A stretch of 64,000 nt of DNA from Massiliimalia massiliensis (GCF_900155615.1 NZ_FUHT01000004.1:744001-808000), one strand, 5' to 3'; counted from the first letter of the stretch, positions 16,907 through 26,050 are shown. Translations and numbers: made by a program. The notes: a model not told the origin generated them from the sequence alone.

Positions 16907-17151
16907 CTCTGCTTGTCTTTACAATCTACGTTGTTATCTCCCTGATTTTAATTGGTAATGATATCAAAGCGAAACGTCAGGAAACGGTTGAGCTGCAGGC
17001 ACAGATTGTTGATAAGGAAACCATCAATAAGGAGCTTCAGGATCTCATCGACAACGGCGCGGACGCAGAATATATTATTAAAATCGCAAAGGAAAAATTG
17101 GGTCTGGTTTATCCGGACGAACGCGTGTATGTGGACATATCGGGCAACTAG
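16855..17151 (+). CDS. divIC: Septum formation initiator DivIC/FtsB family
   Basis: A 98-residue bitopic membrane protein of the cell-division complex that links FtsL and DivIB. A short basic cytoplasmic tail is followed by one TM helix (residues about 15-36), a coiled coil (IKAKRQETVELQAQIVDKE on) and the C-terminal AREKLGLVYPDE-type signature, here IAKEKLGLVYPDE. Position after yabQ and before the S1-domain gene is as in B. subtilis. It overlaps yabQ by 52 bp, hinting at coupled expression. Confidence 0.93.
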   Translation: MASKSKARGLKGIIVAVALLVFTIYVVISLILIGNDIKAKRQETVELQAQIVDKETINKELQDLIDNGADAEYIIKIAKEKLGLVYPDERVYVDISGN

Positions 17152-17211
17152 TTATTAAACTGTTTTCATGACGGAAACAGCGTTTTATAAACAGGAGGAA
17201 AAAATTCATTT

Positions 17212-17715
17212 ATGCAGCTTGAGGTAGGTAAAATCACAGAAGGCAAAGTAACCGGTATTACAAAATTTGGAGCATTCGTAGAATTGGAATCCGGCGAGGT
17301 CGGAATGGTACATATATCCGAGGTCGCGCCAACCTATGTCAATGATATTTCAGATCATTTGCAGGTTGGGCAGACTGTTACCGTTAAAATTCTAGCTATC
17401 AACGACGATAAGAAAATCAGTCTTTCCATTAAAAAAGCAATGCCGCAGCAGCGCCGGGAATTTTCCAAAGACAGAGCAGACAGACCCCAGCAGGGAAACA
17501 ACCGTCCGCGTTTTAATAATAACCGAAATCAAGGCAGCGGTGAACGCCGCTCCCCTTCTGCCCCGACAAATTATCAGCGCCCGATGCAGAAGTCTGGTTC
17601 TCCGACCTTTGAAGATATGCTGAGCAAATTCATGCAGAGCAGCGATGAAAAGATTTCTGACATGAAACGTTCCAGGGAAGTAAACCGCCGTTCAGGGCAA
17701 AAGCGTTCCAAATAG
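17212..17715 (+). CDS. S1 RNA-binding domain protein (YabR-like)
   Basis: A 167-residue protein with one S1 domain (residues 1-72; GKVTGITKFGAFVELESGEVGMVHISEVA is the core). A low-complexity tail rich in Arg, Gln, Asn and Pro follows, and the protein ends basic (VNRRSGQKRSK). YabR-type general stress proteins bind RNA or ribosomes; the exact role is unsettled. It ends the yab cluster and is followed by a terminator. The disordered tail is longer than the S1 core and is probably poorly conserved. Confidence 0.9.
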   Translation: MQLEVGKITEGKVTGITKFGAFVELESGEVGMVHISEVAPTYVNDISDHLQVGQTVTVKILAINDDKKISLSIKKAMPQQRREFSKDRADRPQQGNNRPRFNNNRNQGSGERRSPSAPTNYQRPMQKSGSPTFEDMLSKFMQSSDEKISDMKRSREVNRRSGQKRSK

Positions 17716-17722
17716 AGCCTCT

Positions 17723-17757
17723 AAAACCAGTATGATGTTTTTCATACTGGTTTTTTA
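17723..17757 (+). terminator. Terminator of the yab cluster
   Basis: The stem AAAACCAGTATGA / TCATACTGGTTTT is followed by a T-run. Confidence 0.9.
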
Positions 17758-17846
17758 TCTATGAAACACCTGATGCACACCAGTTTCTAACCCCTTGAAA
17801 TCGGCGCTGTAACAGGCGTTATGATAAATACCAAAGGATTCTGTAG

Positions 17847-17895
17847 CAAAGCTAAAAGCGCCGCATATAAGCTGTATGCGGCGCTTTTAGCTTTG
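17847..17895 (-). terminator. Long hairpin after ribU
   Basis: A perfect 21-bp stem (17847-17867 with 17875-17895) and seven-base loop lies 7 bp past the ribU stop. It ends in GCTTTG without a long U-tract. A terminator, or a stabilising 3' hairpin that also halts plus-strand transcription, is likely. Confidence 0.75.
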
Positions 17896-17902
17896 TTCTG
17901 TT

Positions 17903-18478
17903 TTATGCGTGAGCGAATACTCTGATTTTGAGCAGCAGCTTTACAAAAAATGCAATCGGAACCAGTGTAACCACCCATTTAATCAGGTTGGTAATAACAG
18001 TACCGCCCAGATAAATCAAGAAAGCTGCCGGGGACTCAATGATTCCGCCAATCAGGGCAACAAAGATTGGATAAACAATTGCATTGATGATCAAACCGGA
18101 TATCACAATCCCGACAAGACTGCCCAGCGAAGCCAGGAAATAGGCCAGATAAAGATTATGCTTTTCCTTCAGCTTCCGAAACAGCAGGGAGAATGGCACT
18201 ACCATGCCAATTCCTACGACACAGTTTGCTATCTCTCCAATTCCAAAGGAATCTGTCCGGAACAGATGCAGGATGTTTTTTACAACCTCTACTGCAACCC
18301 CAGCCCATGGGCCGGCGACAATCGCGCCGATTAAAGCAGGAAGGTCAGAAAAACCAATTTTGAGATTGGCCGCAAAAGGCATTGGAACTTCTCCAATGTA
18401 ATAGAGGACGGTCGCTAATGCGCTGAGCATCCCCACCAATGTGATGAAACGTGTTTTTTCTGTTGATTTCTGTTGCAT
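17903..18478 (-). CDS. ribU: Riboflavin ECF transporter S component RibU
   Basis: A 191-residue, six-helix substrate-binding membrane subunit of an energy-coupling-factor transporter. The features are the N-terminal LVGMLSALATVLYYIGEVPMPF, the KIGFSDLPALIGAIVAGPWAGVAVEVVKNILH helix pair and FGIGEIANCVVG. The decisive evidence for riboflavin is the FMN riboswitch and terminator upstream. Shared EcfA/A'/T modules are not in the window, so it is a solitary S component. It would be switched off when FMN is plentiful. Confidence 0.95.
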   Translation of the reverse strand: MQQKSTEKTRFITLVGMLSALATVLYYIGEVPMPFAANLKIGFSDLPALIGAIVAGPWAGVAVEVVKNILHLFRTDSFGIGEIANCVVGIGMVVPFSLLFRKLKEKHNLYLAYFLASLGSLVGIVISGLIINAIVYPIFVALIGGIIESPAAFLIYLGGTVITNLIKWVVTLVPIAFFVKLLLKIRVFAHA

Positions 18479-18554
18479 AGAAATACCTCCAAGAAATAAT
18501 TTTTATATTCTGAAGGTCTGTCGGGGTGTGCAGCCTTATGGAAGCGGCCAACAC

Positions 18555-18587
18555 AAAAAACGCCCTTGAACAAACGTTCGAGGGCGC
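18555..18587 (-). terminator. Riboswitch-controlled terminator before ribU
   Basis: On the minus strand CGCCCTCGAAC pairs with GTTCAAGGGCG (one mismatch), followed by six T residues. It lies between the FMN aptamer and ribU and is the likely expression platform: FMN binding would favour termination. Confidence 0.8.
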
Positions 18588-18623
18588 ACTTTTGCGAAAG
18601 GAACTTCCACAAAGTTTTGTTTC

Positions 18624-18778
18624 TTTCATCCGGACTATACCGTCGGTTCCGGAATCACACCGGATCTGCAACTCGCTTCCAAACAGAATACTTGCTGTCA
18701 ATTGGAAACTTGTTTTGCTCGCGGACTAAGGAATCTCTTCCCATTACCGCCGGTGGAGAATTTCACTCCGCCCTGAAA
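18624..18778 (-). promoter_or_regulatory. FMN riboswitch (RFN element)
   Basis: The minus strand contains the conserved RFN blocks in order: TTCAGGGCGGAGTGAAATTC, CACCGGCGGTAA, AGTCCGCGAGC, GATCCGGTGTGATTCCGG, AACCGACGGTATAGTCCGGA and TGAAAG. The variable arm between the third and fourth blocks is of ordinary length. It precedes ribU by about 145 bp with a terminator in between, pointing to transcriptional control by FMN. Confidence 0.97.
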
Positions 18779-18801
18779 CAGACTTTATTCAGCTAACTAT
18801 T

Positions 18802-19263
18802 TTATTCGCCGTCTTTTTCTTCGTCATCCTCGGATTCCAGAAGCTCATCTAATTCTTCGGGATTGATAAACTCCAATAAATTGTCGCAGTTCGGGCAGTT
18901 CATAGAACCCTCGTCCAGCATATCGGCATCCAGACAAACGGTTTCGCCGCATTCCGGACAGGTGACCTCGTACAATTCCTCGTCATCGTCACAATCACAG
19001 CAATCGCATTCCTCGTCGTCATCAAACTCTTCAAAGCTATAAAAATCATCTTCCAGCGCCTGAAGGTCTTCATCCAGAGCATCAATAGCCTCGTCCAGCT
19101 CTTCCCAGGCTTCTTCAATATCGGAAACCTCTTCCGCCAAGTCGCCAAACGCGCTTACCAGAGCCAGAAGCAGTTTTCCCTCTTTGGTAGTTCCGTCAAT
19201 TTCCAGACCTTTTGCCAGACCCTGCAAATACGCGGCTTTTCTTGCTACATCCATTTTATCCAT
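18802..19263 (-). CDS. Acidic zinc-ribbon protein (CD1247 N-terminal-like)
   Basis: A 153-residue, strongly acidic protein. The N-terminal helix pair (DVARKAAYLQGLAKGLEIDG) resembles the conserved region named after Clostridioides CD1247. Residues about 50-95 are nearly all Asp/Glu with a cysteine knot (CDCCDC). A zinc-ribbon follows (CPECGET, then CPNCDN, about residues 105-125), and the tail is acidic. Function is unknown. It lies between efp and the FMN riboswitch. The acidic linker and ribbon could suit binding to a basic partner such as RNA polymerase or a ribosomal protein, which is speculation. Family naming is from memory, not from a search. Confidence 0.8.
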   Translation of the reverse strand: MDKMDVARKAAYLQGLAKGLEIDGTTKEGKLLLALVSAFGDLAEEVSDIEEAWEELDEAIDALDEDLQALEDDFYSFEEFDDDEECDCCDCDDDEELYEVTCPECGETVCLDADMLDEGSMNCPNCDNLLEFINPEELDELLESEDDEEKDGE

Positions 19264-19341
19264 TCTATACCTGCCTTACTGCATCCCAAAATCCAGGACG
19301 CGATGTGGTTTTATATTTATGATATGCCAAAAGGTGTGATC

Positions 19342-19899
19342 TTATGCTCTTTCCATATATTCCCCTGTGCGGGTGTCGATACGGATCATTTCCCCTTCTT
19401 CAATGAAAAGCGGAACCTTGATTTCCGCGCCGGTTTCCAGGACAGCCGGTTTAGTCGCATTGGTCGCGGTATCACCCTTAAAGCCCGGATCGGTTTCAGT
19501 AACCTGGAGCTCTACAAAGTTCGGCGGTTCAATACCGAAAATTGTGCCCTTGTAGGACAGAATTTTACATACCATATTTTCCTTAACAAATTTAAAGGCA
19601 TCGCCGAGAAGCTCTTCATTGATCGGAACCAGATCATAGGTTTCCAGATCCATGAAGTAGTAAAGGCTTTCATCCTGATAGGAATATTCCATATCTTTCC
19701 GTTCAATAAATGCTTTCGGGAATTTATCCGTCGGATTAAAGGTTCTGTCAGTCACAGAGCCGGTTAATACATTTCTCAGTTTTGTGCGGACAAAAGCCGC
19801 CCCTTTTCCCGGTTTTACATGCTGGAATTCAATAATCTGAAACACATTCCCATTATCATCAAAAGTGACACCATTTCTAAAATCGCCTGCTGAAATCAT
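19342..19899 (-). CDS. efp: Translation elongation factor P
   Basis: EF-P (185 residues) enters the ribosomal E site and rescues stalling at polyproline and some Pro-containing motifs. The KOW-like domain I carries the loop [13 protein letters not shown], whose tip lysine is the usual modification site. OB domains II and III follow ([19 protein letters not shown]; the C-terminal TGEYMERA end is typical). The ATG at 19899 is selected for its GGAGG SD, 6 bp away. It follows the M24 peptidase gene, a very common Firmicutes pairing, but has its own promoter. Confidence 0.97.
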   Translation of the reverse strand: MISAGDFRNGVTFDDNGNVFQIIEFQHVKPGKGAAFVRTKLRNVLTGSVTDRTFNPTDKFPKAFIERKDMEYSYQDESLYYFMDLETYDLVPINEELLGDAFKFVKENMVCKILSYKGTIFGIEPPNFVELQVTETDPGFKGDTATNATKPAVLETGAEIKVPLFIEEGEMIRIDTRTGEYMERA

Positions 19900-19967
19900 A
19901 TTGTACCTCCAACTTTTTCTCAATGAACTAAAATGCTATTCCACATTTCTTCCATCTTATCATTATT

Positions 19968-19996
19968 AGTTTACCGTATCTTCCGCCTTTTTTCAA
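19968..19996 (-). promoter_or_regulatory. Predicted efp promoter
   Basis: Minus strand: -35 TTGAAA (19991-19996), 17-bp spacer, -10 TAAACT (19968-19973), about 70 bp before the efp ATG. Confidence 0.55.
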
Positions 19997-20054
19997 GTAC
20001 TAATTTTAAAAAATGGCAGGAAACATCTGTTTTTTCACGAAAAAACTATATTTC

Positions 20055-21122
20055 CTATAGACAGATCAAATCTTTTCGGCTTTTTGTCAGATCGCGTATC
20101 CCATCTTTCTCGATAATCACAAGGTCTTCGATTCTAACGCCGAATTTTCCCGGCAGGTAGACGCCCGGTTCTACCGAAAGCACCATCCCCTCCTGCAGTA
20201 TTGTATGGCAGGCCGGTGAAAAACGCGGTTCCTCGTGAATTTCCAGCCCGACGCTGTGTCCAAGCCCATGCCCAAAACAGCCCTCGTAGCCGCTGCTATA
20301 AATGAAATCTCTCGCGGCCTTGTCAATGTCGTAGCAGCAAAGCCCGGCCTTAATCATATCCAACGCAATCTGCTGCGCCTCTCTTACGGTATGATATACC
20401 TTTTTCTGCTCTGCGGAGATTTCCCCCAACGCAACGGTTCGGGTCATATCCGCGTGGTATCCGTCGAGCAGCGCGCCGAAATCCATTGTGATGAAATCAC
20501 CGTTCTGCACCCGATAATCCGATGGCACGCCGTGCGGAAGCGAGGAGTTTTTTCCCGCTACCGCAATCGTATCAAAGGAGAGACCATCCGCGCCCAGGCG
20601 CTTCATCCGGTATTCCAGCTCCAGCGCAATCTCTTTCTCACTGATCCCGGGACGAAGATAAGATAAAATTTCCGTAAAGGCCTGATCGGTAATCTGCTGC
20701 GCCTTTTCAAGTCTTGCCAGTTCTTCATCACTTTTGGTATAACGCATTTCCTCAAGCAGCTCGCTCAGTCCGCTTCCCTCAACCGGGACAGCCGAAAGCT
20801 TTTCACGATAAACGGCAAGAGCATGCAGGGTAACGGAATGATCCTCCAGGCCGACTGTACGGACATGATTCTGAGAAAAAATTTCATTGATCTGATGATA
20901 AAGCTGATCCTGAAGGAGTACCGTACAGTTTTTCACTACCTCCCGCGCCTTTTCGAAATAGCGGAAATCAATGATAAAGTACTGGCTTTCCGGCAGGATA
21001 AGCAGTGTGCCGGCAGACGACGGGAAATCCAGCAAATAACGCCGGTTTACCGGCGCTGTAATCAGCAGTGCGTCTGATTTTCCAGGAAAATATAATCGTT
21101 TCAGTTCTTCTATCCGATCCAT
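20055..21122 (-). CDS. Xaa-Pro aminopeptidase (M24 family)
   Basis: A 355-residue cytosolic metallopeptidase of the aminopeptidase P/prolidase family. It has an N-terminal creatinase-like domain (residues 1-125) and a pita-bread catalytic domain. The five metal ligands are visible: the two Asp of MDFGALLDGYHADMTR, His in FGHGLGHSVGLEIHE, Glu in EPGVYLP and Glu in GVRIEDL. It releases N-terminal residues before proline. Gene order M24 peptidase then efp is widely conserved. Aminopeptidase versus dipeptidase activity cannot be told from sequence alone. Confidence 0.94.
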   Translation of the reverse strand: MDRIEELKRLYFPGKSDALLITAPVNRRYLLDFPSSAGTLLILPESQYFIIDFRYFEKAREVVKNCTVLLQDQLYHQINEIFSQNHVRTVGLEDHSVTLHALAVYREKLSAVPVEGSGLSELLEEMRYTKSDEELARLEKAQQITDQAFTEILSYLRPGISEKEIALELEYRMKRLGADGLSFDTIAVAGKNSSLPHGVPSDYRVQNGDFITMDFGALLDGYHADMTRTVALGEISAEQKKVYHTVREAQQIALDMIKAGLCCYDIDKAARDFIYSSGYEGCFGHGLGHSVGLEIHEEPRFSPACHTILQEGMVLSVEPGVYLPGKFGVRIEDLVIIEKDGIRDLTKSRKDLICL

Positions 21123-21143
21123 TTTAAACGCTCCTCTCGGTGG

Positions 21144-21602
21144 TTACAACATTTTTGATAATCCGTCCAAAGCAAGGAAATAGCTGTATTTCCCAAACCC
21201 GGAAATCTGTCCCACGCAGACATCCGCCAAAACAGATTTCTTCCGAAACTCTTCACGGTTTTGAATATTGCTCATATGCACTTCTACCGTCGGGATTCTT
21301 ACGGCTGAAATCGCATCCCGGATCGCATAGCTGTAATGGGTATAGGCGCCGGCATTCAGGGCAATTCCATCAAAGCGGTCTTTTGCCTCCTGAATCTTTG
21401 TAATGATTTCCCCTTCAATATTGGAATGATAGATCTCACATTCCAGATTGAGCGACTGAGCATACTCCGCAATCTGACGGTTTATGCTGTCAAGGGTTTC
21501 TTTCCCATAAATCCCGGTTTCGCGTTCCCCCAGCATATTGACATTTGCTCCATGAATAACTAAGATTTTCTTTTTTAGTCCCAGGCTTCTGCTGATCATC
21601 AT
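21144..21602 (-). CDS. aroQ: Type II 3-dehydroquinate dehydratase
   Basis: A 152-residue flavodoxin-like dodecameric enzyme of the shikimate pathway (3-dehydroquinate to 3-dehydroshikimate). The active-site Tyr is in ERETGIYG, and the lid arginine precedes it. NAGAYTHYSYAIRDA supplies substrate contacts, the catalytic His is in VEVHMSNI and REEFR follows. The usual GPNLNLLG loop reads GANVNMLG here, a mild deviation, but all catalytic residues are kept. It is followed closely by the M24 peptidase and efp genes. No other aro gene is in the window. Confidence 0.93.
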   Translation of the reverse strand: MMISRSLGLKKKILVIHGANVNMLGERETGIYGKETLDSINRQIAEYAQSLNLECEIYHSNIEGEIITKIQEAKDRFDGIALNAGAYTHYSYAIRDAISAVRIPTVEVHMSNIQNREEFRKKSVLADVCVGQISGFGKYSYFLALDGLSKML

Positions 21603-21620
21603 AATTCATCCGCCCCATCT

Positions 21621-22484
21621 CTATTTCTGATTTAAAAATCCCTGATAAATCTCTTTCATGACCCTTGCGTCCTCCGCCTGTGTTCCTGCTGATTCACAAA
21701 TCACACGCGGTGTATATCCGCGCTCCGCCAAAAGCTCTCCCAGCGGTTCAAAATTTGGGCCATACTGCTGATCGTCAAAGGTAAGATGCCGCTTTTCCCC
21801 GCCCTTTTCTGTATATTCTATCTTGGAAAAATGGGAATGGAACTGCATCGCCCGCTCCCTGCCGAGTTTATTTTCCATCTGGTACAGGATATGGGAAAAT
21901 GCTTCCGGCTGGTTAACCTGACCTAAGGTACGGGCATTGAGATGTCCAAAATCTATGCAGGGCAGAAACCGTTCCTCTGCGCTGCAAAGCTCCAGAACCT
22001 CCTCCAGATCGCCCAACTGATTAAATTTTCCCATCGTTTCCGGGCAGAGATGGATTTCTCCCATCCCCTGCTCGTCCAACCGATGCTGGGCTCGTTTCAG
22101 GGTATCCTTGGCAAGCGCCAGTGCCTCATCGCGGCTGATTTTCGCACAGGAGCCGGAATGGATTACAATCCGGTCGGCGCCCATCGCGTGAGCTGCCGCC
22201 GCTGTCTGCATAATATATTCGATGCTTTTGTCACGTTTCTCCGCTTCTACGCTGGAAAGGGAGATATAATACGGAGAATGTACGGACAGGAGAATTCCCC
22301 GTTTTTGTGCTTCCTCTCCAAACGCCTTGGCGGCAGCTTCAGAAATTCTGACGCCATGTCCGCATTGGTATTCATAGATGTCCAGCCCCAACCGGGACAA
22401 ATATTCCGGCACCTGGATCGTTTTCTTATAGCCCATTTCCTGGAAGCTCTGGGAATTTCCTGCAGGTCCAAAGAGTGCTGTCAT
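21621..22484 (-). CDS. Endonuclease IV-like AP endonuclease
   Basis: A 287-residue TIM-barrel enzyme of the endonuclease IV/xylose-isomerase-like superfamily. It would cleave DNA at abasic sites in base-excision repair. The metal-binding segments are SVHSPYYISL, DRIVIHSGSCAKI, HLCPETMGK, CIDFGHLNA, QFHSHFSKIEY and the final Glu in VICESAGTQAED. The sequence departs from canonical Nfo in several motifs, so it belongs to a Clostridia-specific branch often annotated only as deoxyribonuclease IV. Its start abuts the yqeG stop, suggesting one operon. Confidence 0.85.
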   Translation of the reverse strand: MTALFGPAGNSQSFQEMGYKKTIQVPEYLSRLGLDIYEYQCGHGVRISEAAAKAFGEEAQKRGILLSVHSPYYISLSSVEAEKRDKSIEYIMQTAAAAHAMGADRIVIHSGSCAKISRDEALALAKDTLKRAQHRLDEQGMGEIHLCPETMGKFNQLGDLEEVLELCSAEERFLPCIDFGHLNARTLGQVNQPEAFSHILYQMENKLGRERAMQFHSHFSKIEYTEKGGEKRHLTFDDQQYGPNFEPLGELLAERGYTPRVICESAGTQAEDARVMKEIYQGFLNQK

Positions 22485-22485
22485 C

Positions 22486-22992
22486 CTATTCCTTCCCGCC
22501 TTCCTGCAGCTTGCATTTTCTGAGATGGAATTTTTCCAGTCTCCGCTTTATCCGAAAGAGCATACCATGCTCCAACTCAAAGGGCTGAACCAGGACGGTA
22601 AACATCCCTTTGATATTGCCGCCCAAAATATCAGTATAAACCTGGTCTCCGACCAGAGCAACCTCTTTTTTGGAAAGCCCAAACTTTTTACAGGCCTTCG
22701 TAAACGCAAAGGTCATGGGCTTACAGCTCATGGAAATATAATCCAGTTTCAGTTTGGCTGCAAAGGGGTTGATCCGCTTTTCATAATTATTGGAAGCAAT
22801 CGTCAGTTTCATACCGGCGTTTCGCATCTGTGCAAGCCAGTCCAATACCGGCTGTGACACCTCCTGGCTGCCGTGATGCGTTAGGGTATTATCCACGTCG
22901 AGGACGATTCCTTTGATTCCATAATGCGCCAATAGTTCCGGCGTTAAGTCCGTGATGCGATGCAGATATAGGTTCGGGGTAAAGATTGACAA
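22486..22992 (-). CDS. yqeG: YqeG-family HAD-IIIA phosphatase
   Basis: A 168-residue HAD-superfamily phosphatase. Motif I is VLDVDNTLTHHG (near residue 32), motif II is TIASNN (near 65) and motif III is VALVGDQVYTDILGGN (near 117). The B. subtilis gene heads the yqeGH-aroE-yhbY-nadD-yqeK cluster, several members of which are nearby here but rearranged. The physiological substrate is unknown for bacteria; distant relatives dephosphorylate phosphatidylglycerophosphate. The start is TTG with GGAG 10 bp upstream. Confidence 0.9.
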   Translation of the reverse strand: MSIFTPNLYLHRITDLTPELLAHYGIKGIVLDVDNTLTHHGSQEVSQPVLDWLAQMRNAGMKLTIASNNYEKRINPFAAKLKLDYISMSCKPMTFAFTKACKKFGLSKKEVALVGDQVYTDILGGNIKGMFTVLVQPFELEHGMLFRIKRRLEKFHLRKCKLQEGGKE

Positions 22993-23021
22993 TCCGATTT
23001 CTCTCCTTAATTGAATAAATG

Positions 23022-23050
23022 AAAAAGCGAGCAGAATCTGCTCGCTTTTC
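23022..23050 (-). terminator. Terminator of rpsU
   Basis: The stem AAAAGCGAGCAGA / TCTGCTCGCTTTT ends in a T-run on the minus strand; it lies about 100 bp after the S21 stop and before yqeG. Confidence 0.85.
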
Positions 23051-23146
23051 GTTCTTAGTAGAATACATTTTGTCCGAGACTACATTTCTGAACGTTTGAT
23101 AGCCCATCCAATATGTAATCCCTATTACGCAACTATTCCATAAATC

Positions 23147-23323
23147 CTATCTGAATTTACGTTTGCGTGCAGCTTCTGATTTCTTTTTCCGCTTTACAGA
23201 AGGTTTTTCATAGTGTTCTCTTTTACGCACTTCAGCTAATACGCCAGCTTTTGCACAAGATCTTTTAAATCTTCTGAGAGCACTGTCCAAAGACTCGTTA
23301 TCCTTAACACGTACTTCTGACAC
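23147..23323 (-). CDS. rpsU: 30S ribosomal protein S21
   Basis: A 58-residue basic protein of the small subunit near the anti-SD end of 16S rRNA, important for initiation. [20 protein letters not shown] and the Lys/Arg-rich tail [19 protein letters not shown] are diagnostic. I chose the GTG at 23323, 9-10 bp after GGGAGG; a TTG two codons upstream is only about 3 bp from that SD. A consensus promoter and a terminator flank it, so it forms its own unit. Confidence 0.97.
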   Translation of the reverse strand: MSEVRVKDNESLDSALRRFKRSCAKAGVLAEVRKREHYEKPSVKRKKKSEAARKRKFR

Positions 23324-23385
23324 TTTCAATTCCCTCCCTTTGCCCTTGTGGCAGAGGTTTACAATCTAGTATTGCAACAAATAAT

Positions 23386-23414
23386 ATTATACAATGCCGC
23401 CCAATAATTGTCAA
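23386..23414 (-). promoter_or_regulatory. Consensus promoter of rpsU
   Basis: Minus strand: perfect -35 TTGACA (23409-23414) and perfect -10 TATAAT (23386-23391) with a 17-bp spacer, in the 195-bp gap after leuS. This is one of the strongest predicted promoters in the window. Confidence 0.85.
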
Positions 23415-23518
23415 GTAGAATCCCGAAGTTTTCTGTGACGAATTATTTTCCAGCAATTTGGCATTTCCTACAACTGCCATCAACCTTTATGACAGCAGCC
23501 GCAGTCCATATCCAAACC

Positions 23519-26050
23519 TTATTTCACAACAAGATTCACCAGTTTTCCCGGTACAAAAATTTCTTTCACAACCGTTTTGCCGTCCAGTGCAGCCGCGACC
23601 TTGTCGTCCGCCCTAGCAGCAGCCAAAGCATCATTTTTCTGGATGTCCGCTGCTACCTGAAGCTTGGTTTTGATTTTCCCATTGACCTGAACGACAATCT
23701 CGACTGTGTCATCCTTGCATTTCGCTTCATCGTAGACAGCCCAGGGCTGAGCGGACAGGCGCCCGTCATAGCCCTGCGCCTCGTATATCTCTTCAGTCAG
23801 ATGCGGCGCAAACGGGTTCAGCAGTACGAGGAAGGTTTTCAGCTCGGCACGATTGACAGAGCCTATATTTGAAATATCATTCAGCAGAGCCATCATTGCG
23901 GCAATCGCCGTATTGAATTTCAGCGCCTCAATATCCTCACTTACCTTTTTGACGGTCTTATGGAACGCGCTTTCCAGTTCCGGGCGGTAGCTGTCGCCGC
24001 CAATCAGAACGTCCTGCAGGTTCCAGACGCGCTCCAGAAAGCGCTTGCAGCCCTTAATGCTGGCAGTATTCCACGGCGCGGACTTTTCAAAGTCTCCGAT
24101 AAACATTTCGTAAAGCCGCATGGTGTCGGCGCCGTACTCGGTTACCATATCATCGGGATTGACGATGTTGCCGAGAGATTTTGACATCTTGACTACAGGA
24201 TGGTTAGCCATCTCACCATATTTCTCTACCAATGCTGCCTTGGCCGCGGCCTCGCTACCGTGTTCGGCCACCAGTCTGCGCTGTTCCTCTGTGGAAAGAT
24301 TGACAAAGCTACGCGGATTGAGTCCAAGTATCATACCATGGCTGGTACGCTTTGCATAAGGTTCCGGACAGGACACCACGCCGATATTATAGAGGAACTT
24401 ATGCCAGAAACGGGAATAAAGCAGATGCAGGGTGGTGTGTTCCATTCCGCCGTTATACCAGTCGACTGGCAGCCAGTAGTCAAGCGCTTCCTTCGAGGCG
24501 AGCGCATGGTCGTTATGCGGATCACAATACCGCATAAAGTACCAGGATGATCCGGCCCATTGCGGCATGGTATCAGTTTCCCTCTTAGCGGGGCCTCCGC
24601 AGTGCGGGCAGGTAGTGTTGACCCAATCGGTCATTTTAGCCAGAGGAGATTCGCCGTCATCGGTCGGTTCATAGGAATCAACCTCCGGCAGCTTCAGCGG
24701 AAGCTGATCCTCCGGTACTGGAACCCAGCCGCATTTATCGCAGTAAACCAGTGGAATCGGCTCACCCCAGTAACGCTGTCTGGAGAACACCCAGTCGCGC
24801 AGCTTGAAGTTTACCTTTGGCTGTCCTTTTTTATTTTCTTCCAGCCACTCTACAATTTTTACCTTGGCTTCTTCTACCGAAAGTCCGGTCAGGAAATCGG
24901 AATTTACCATCGTGCCGGTTGCGCAGTCGGTAAATGCTTCCTTCGCAATATCGCCGCCGGCGACTACTTCGATAATCGGCAGGTCAAATGTCTTGGCAAA
25001 GTCATAGTCACGGGTGTCATGTGCCGGAACCGCCATAATCGCACCGGTTCCATAACCCATCAGGACATAATCGGAAATGAAAATCGGGATGTCCTTTCCG
25101 TTGACCGGATTGATTCCGCGTACGCCCTGCAGCTCAACCCCTGTTTTATCTTTCGCCAGCTCTGTCCGCTCAAAATCGGATTTTCTGGCTGCTTCCTCCT
25201 GATAGGCGCGTACTTGATCCATGTTTGTAATCGCATCTGCCCATTTTTCAATATACGGATGCTCCGGAGAAATTACCATATAGGTAGCTCCAAACAGCGT
25301 ATCCGGACGGGTGGTATAAATCCTCAGGATATCACCCTGGGTTGTACCGAAATCCACCTCCGCGCCGGTAGAACGTCCAATCCAGTTTTTCTGGGAAATT
25401 TTAACACGATCAATATAATTGATGTCCGGCAGATCCAGATCGTCAATCAGCTTCTGGGCATATTCTGTAATTTTGAGCATCCACTGGCTTTTTACCTTAC
25501 GGACAACCTCGCTGCCGCAGCGTTCGCAGACGCCGTTGACCACCTCTTCATTTGCCAGGACGCATTTGCAGGAGGTGCACCAGTTGACCGCCATTTCACT
25601 TTTATAGGCAAGCCCATGCTTGAAAAGCTGGAGGAAAATCCACTGGGTCCACTTGTAATAGCCCGGATCGGTGGTGTTAATTTCGCGGTTCCAGTCAAAG
25701 GAAAGCCCTAAAGATTTTAGCTGCGACTTAAAACGGGCTACATTCTTCGCCGTTACAATTTCAGGATGAATATGATTTTTGATCGCGAAATTTTCCGTCG
25801 GCAGGCCGAAGGCGTCCCACCCCATCGGATAGAGCACATTATAGCCCTCCAGACGCTTTTTTCTCGCAACAATATCGAGCGCAGTGTAGGAACGGGGATG
25901 CCCAACATGCAGCCCCTGCCCGGATGGATACGGGAATTCCACCAGCGCATAATATTTCGGTTTGCTGTAATCGTTTTGTGCTGCAAAGGTATGTTCCTTG
26001 TCCCACACATCCTGCCATTTTTTTTCAATGGCAGCAAAATCGTACTTCAC
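23519..26050 (-). CDS. leuS: Leucyl-tRNA synthetase
   Basis: An 843-residue class Ia synthetase that charges tRNA-Leu. The HIGH-type motif HVGH is at residues 48-51. The zinc-site cysteines (CTSCKC, CERCGS) are near 160-185, and the CP1 editing domain spans about 220-415 with [13 protein letters not shown] and [19 protein letters not shown] is near residue 620. The GTG start has AGGAG 9 bp upstream. It follows rsfS with a 35-bp gap. No T-box leader is present; transcription must come from upstream genes or from within rsfS. Confidence 0.98.
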   Translation of the reverse strand: MKYDFAAIEKKWQDVWDKEHTFAAQNDYSKPKYYALVEFPYPSGQGLHVGHPRSYTALDIVARKKRLEGYNVLYPMGWDAFGLPTENFAIKNHIHPEIVTAKNVARFKSQLKSLGLSFDWNREINTTDPGYYKWTQWIFLQLFKHGLAYKSEMAVNWCTSCKCVLANEEVVNGVCERCGSEVVRKVKSQWMLKITEYAQKLIDDLDLPDINYIDRVKISQKNWIGRSTGAEVDFGTTQGDILRIYTTRPDTLFGATYMVISPEHPYIEKWADAITNMDQVRAYQEEAARKSDFERTELAKDKTGVELQGVRGINPVNGKDIPIFISDYVLMGYGTGAIMAVPAHDTRDYDFAKTFDLPIIEVVAGGDIAKEAFTDCATGTMVNSDFLTGLSVEEAKVKIVEWLEENKKGQPKVNFKLRDWVFSRQRYWGEPIPLVYCDKCGWVPVPEDQLPLKLPEVDSYEPTDDGESPLAKMTDWVNTTCPHCGGPAKRETDTMPQWAGSSWYFMRYCDPHNDHALASKEALDYWLPVDWYNGGMEHTTLHLLYSRFWHKFLYNIGVVSCPEPYAKRTSHGMILGLNPRSFVNLSTEEQRRLVAEHGSEAAAKAALVEKYGEMANHPVVKMSKSLGNIVNPDDMVTEYGADTMRLYEMFIGDFEKSAPWNTASIKGCKRFLERVWNLQDVLIGGDSYRPELESAFHKTVKKVSEDIEALKFNTAIAAMMALLNDISNIGSVNRAELKTFLVLLNPFAPHLTEEIYEAQGYDGRLSAQPWAVYDEAKCKDDTVEIVVQVNGKIKTKLQVAADIQKNDALAAARADDKVAAALDGKTVVKEIFVPGKLVNLVVK

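Noticed and set aside
24560-25711. A 383-codon plus-strand open frame
   Set aside because: It lies wholly antisense to leuS, has no SD or domain, and is a shadow of the biased codon use of leuS. The same holds for long antisense frames at 10546-11508, 32167-33066, 37343-38296 and 47653-48558.
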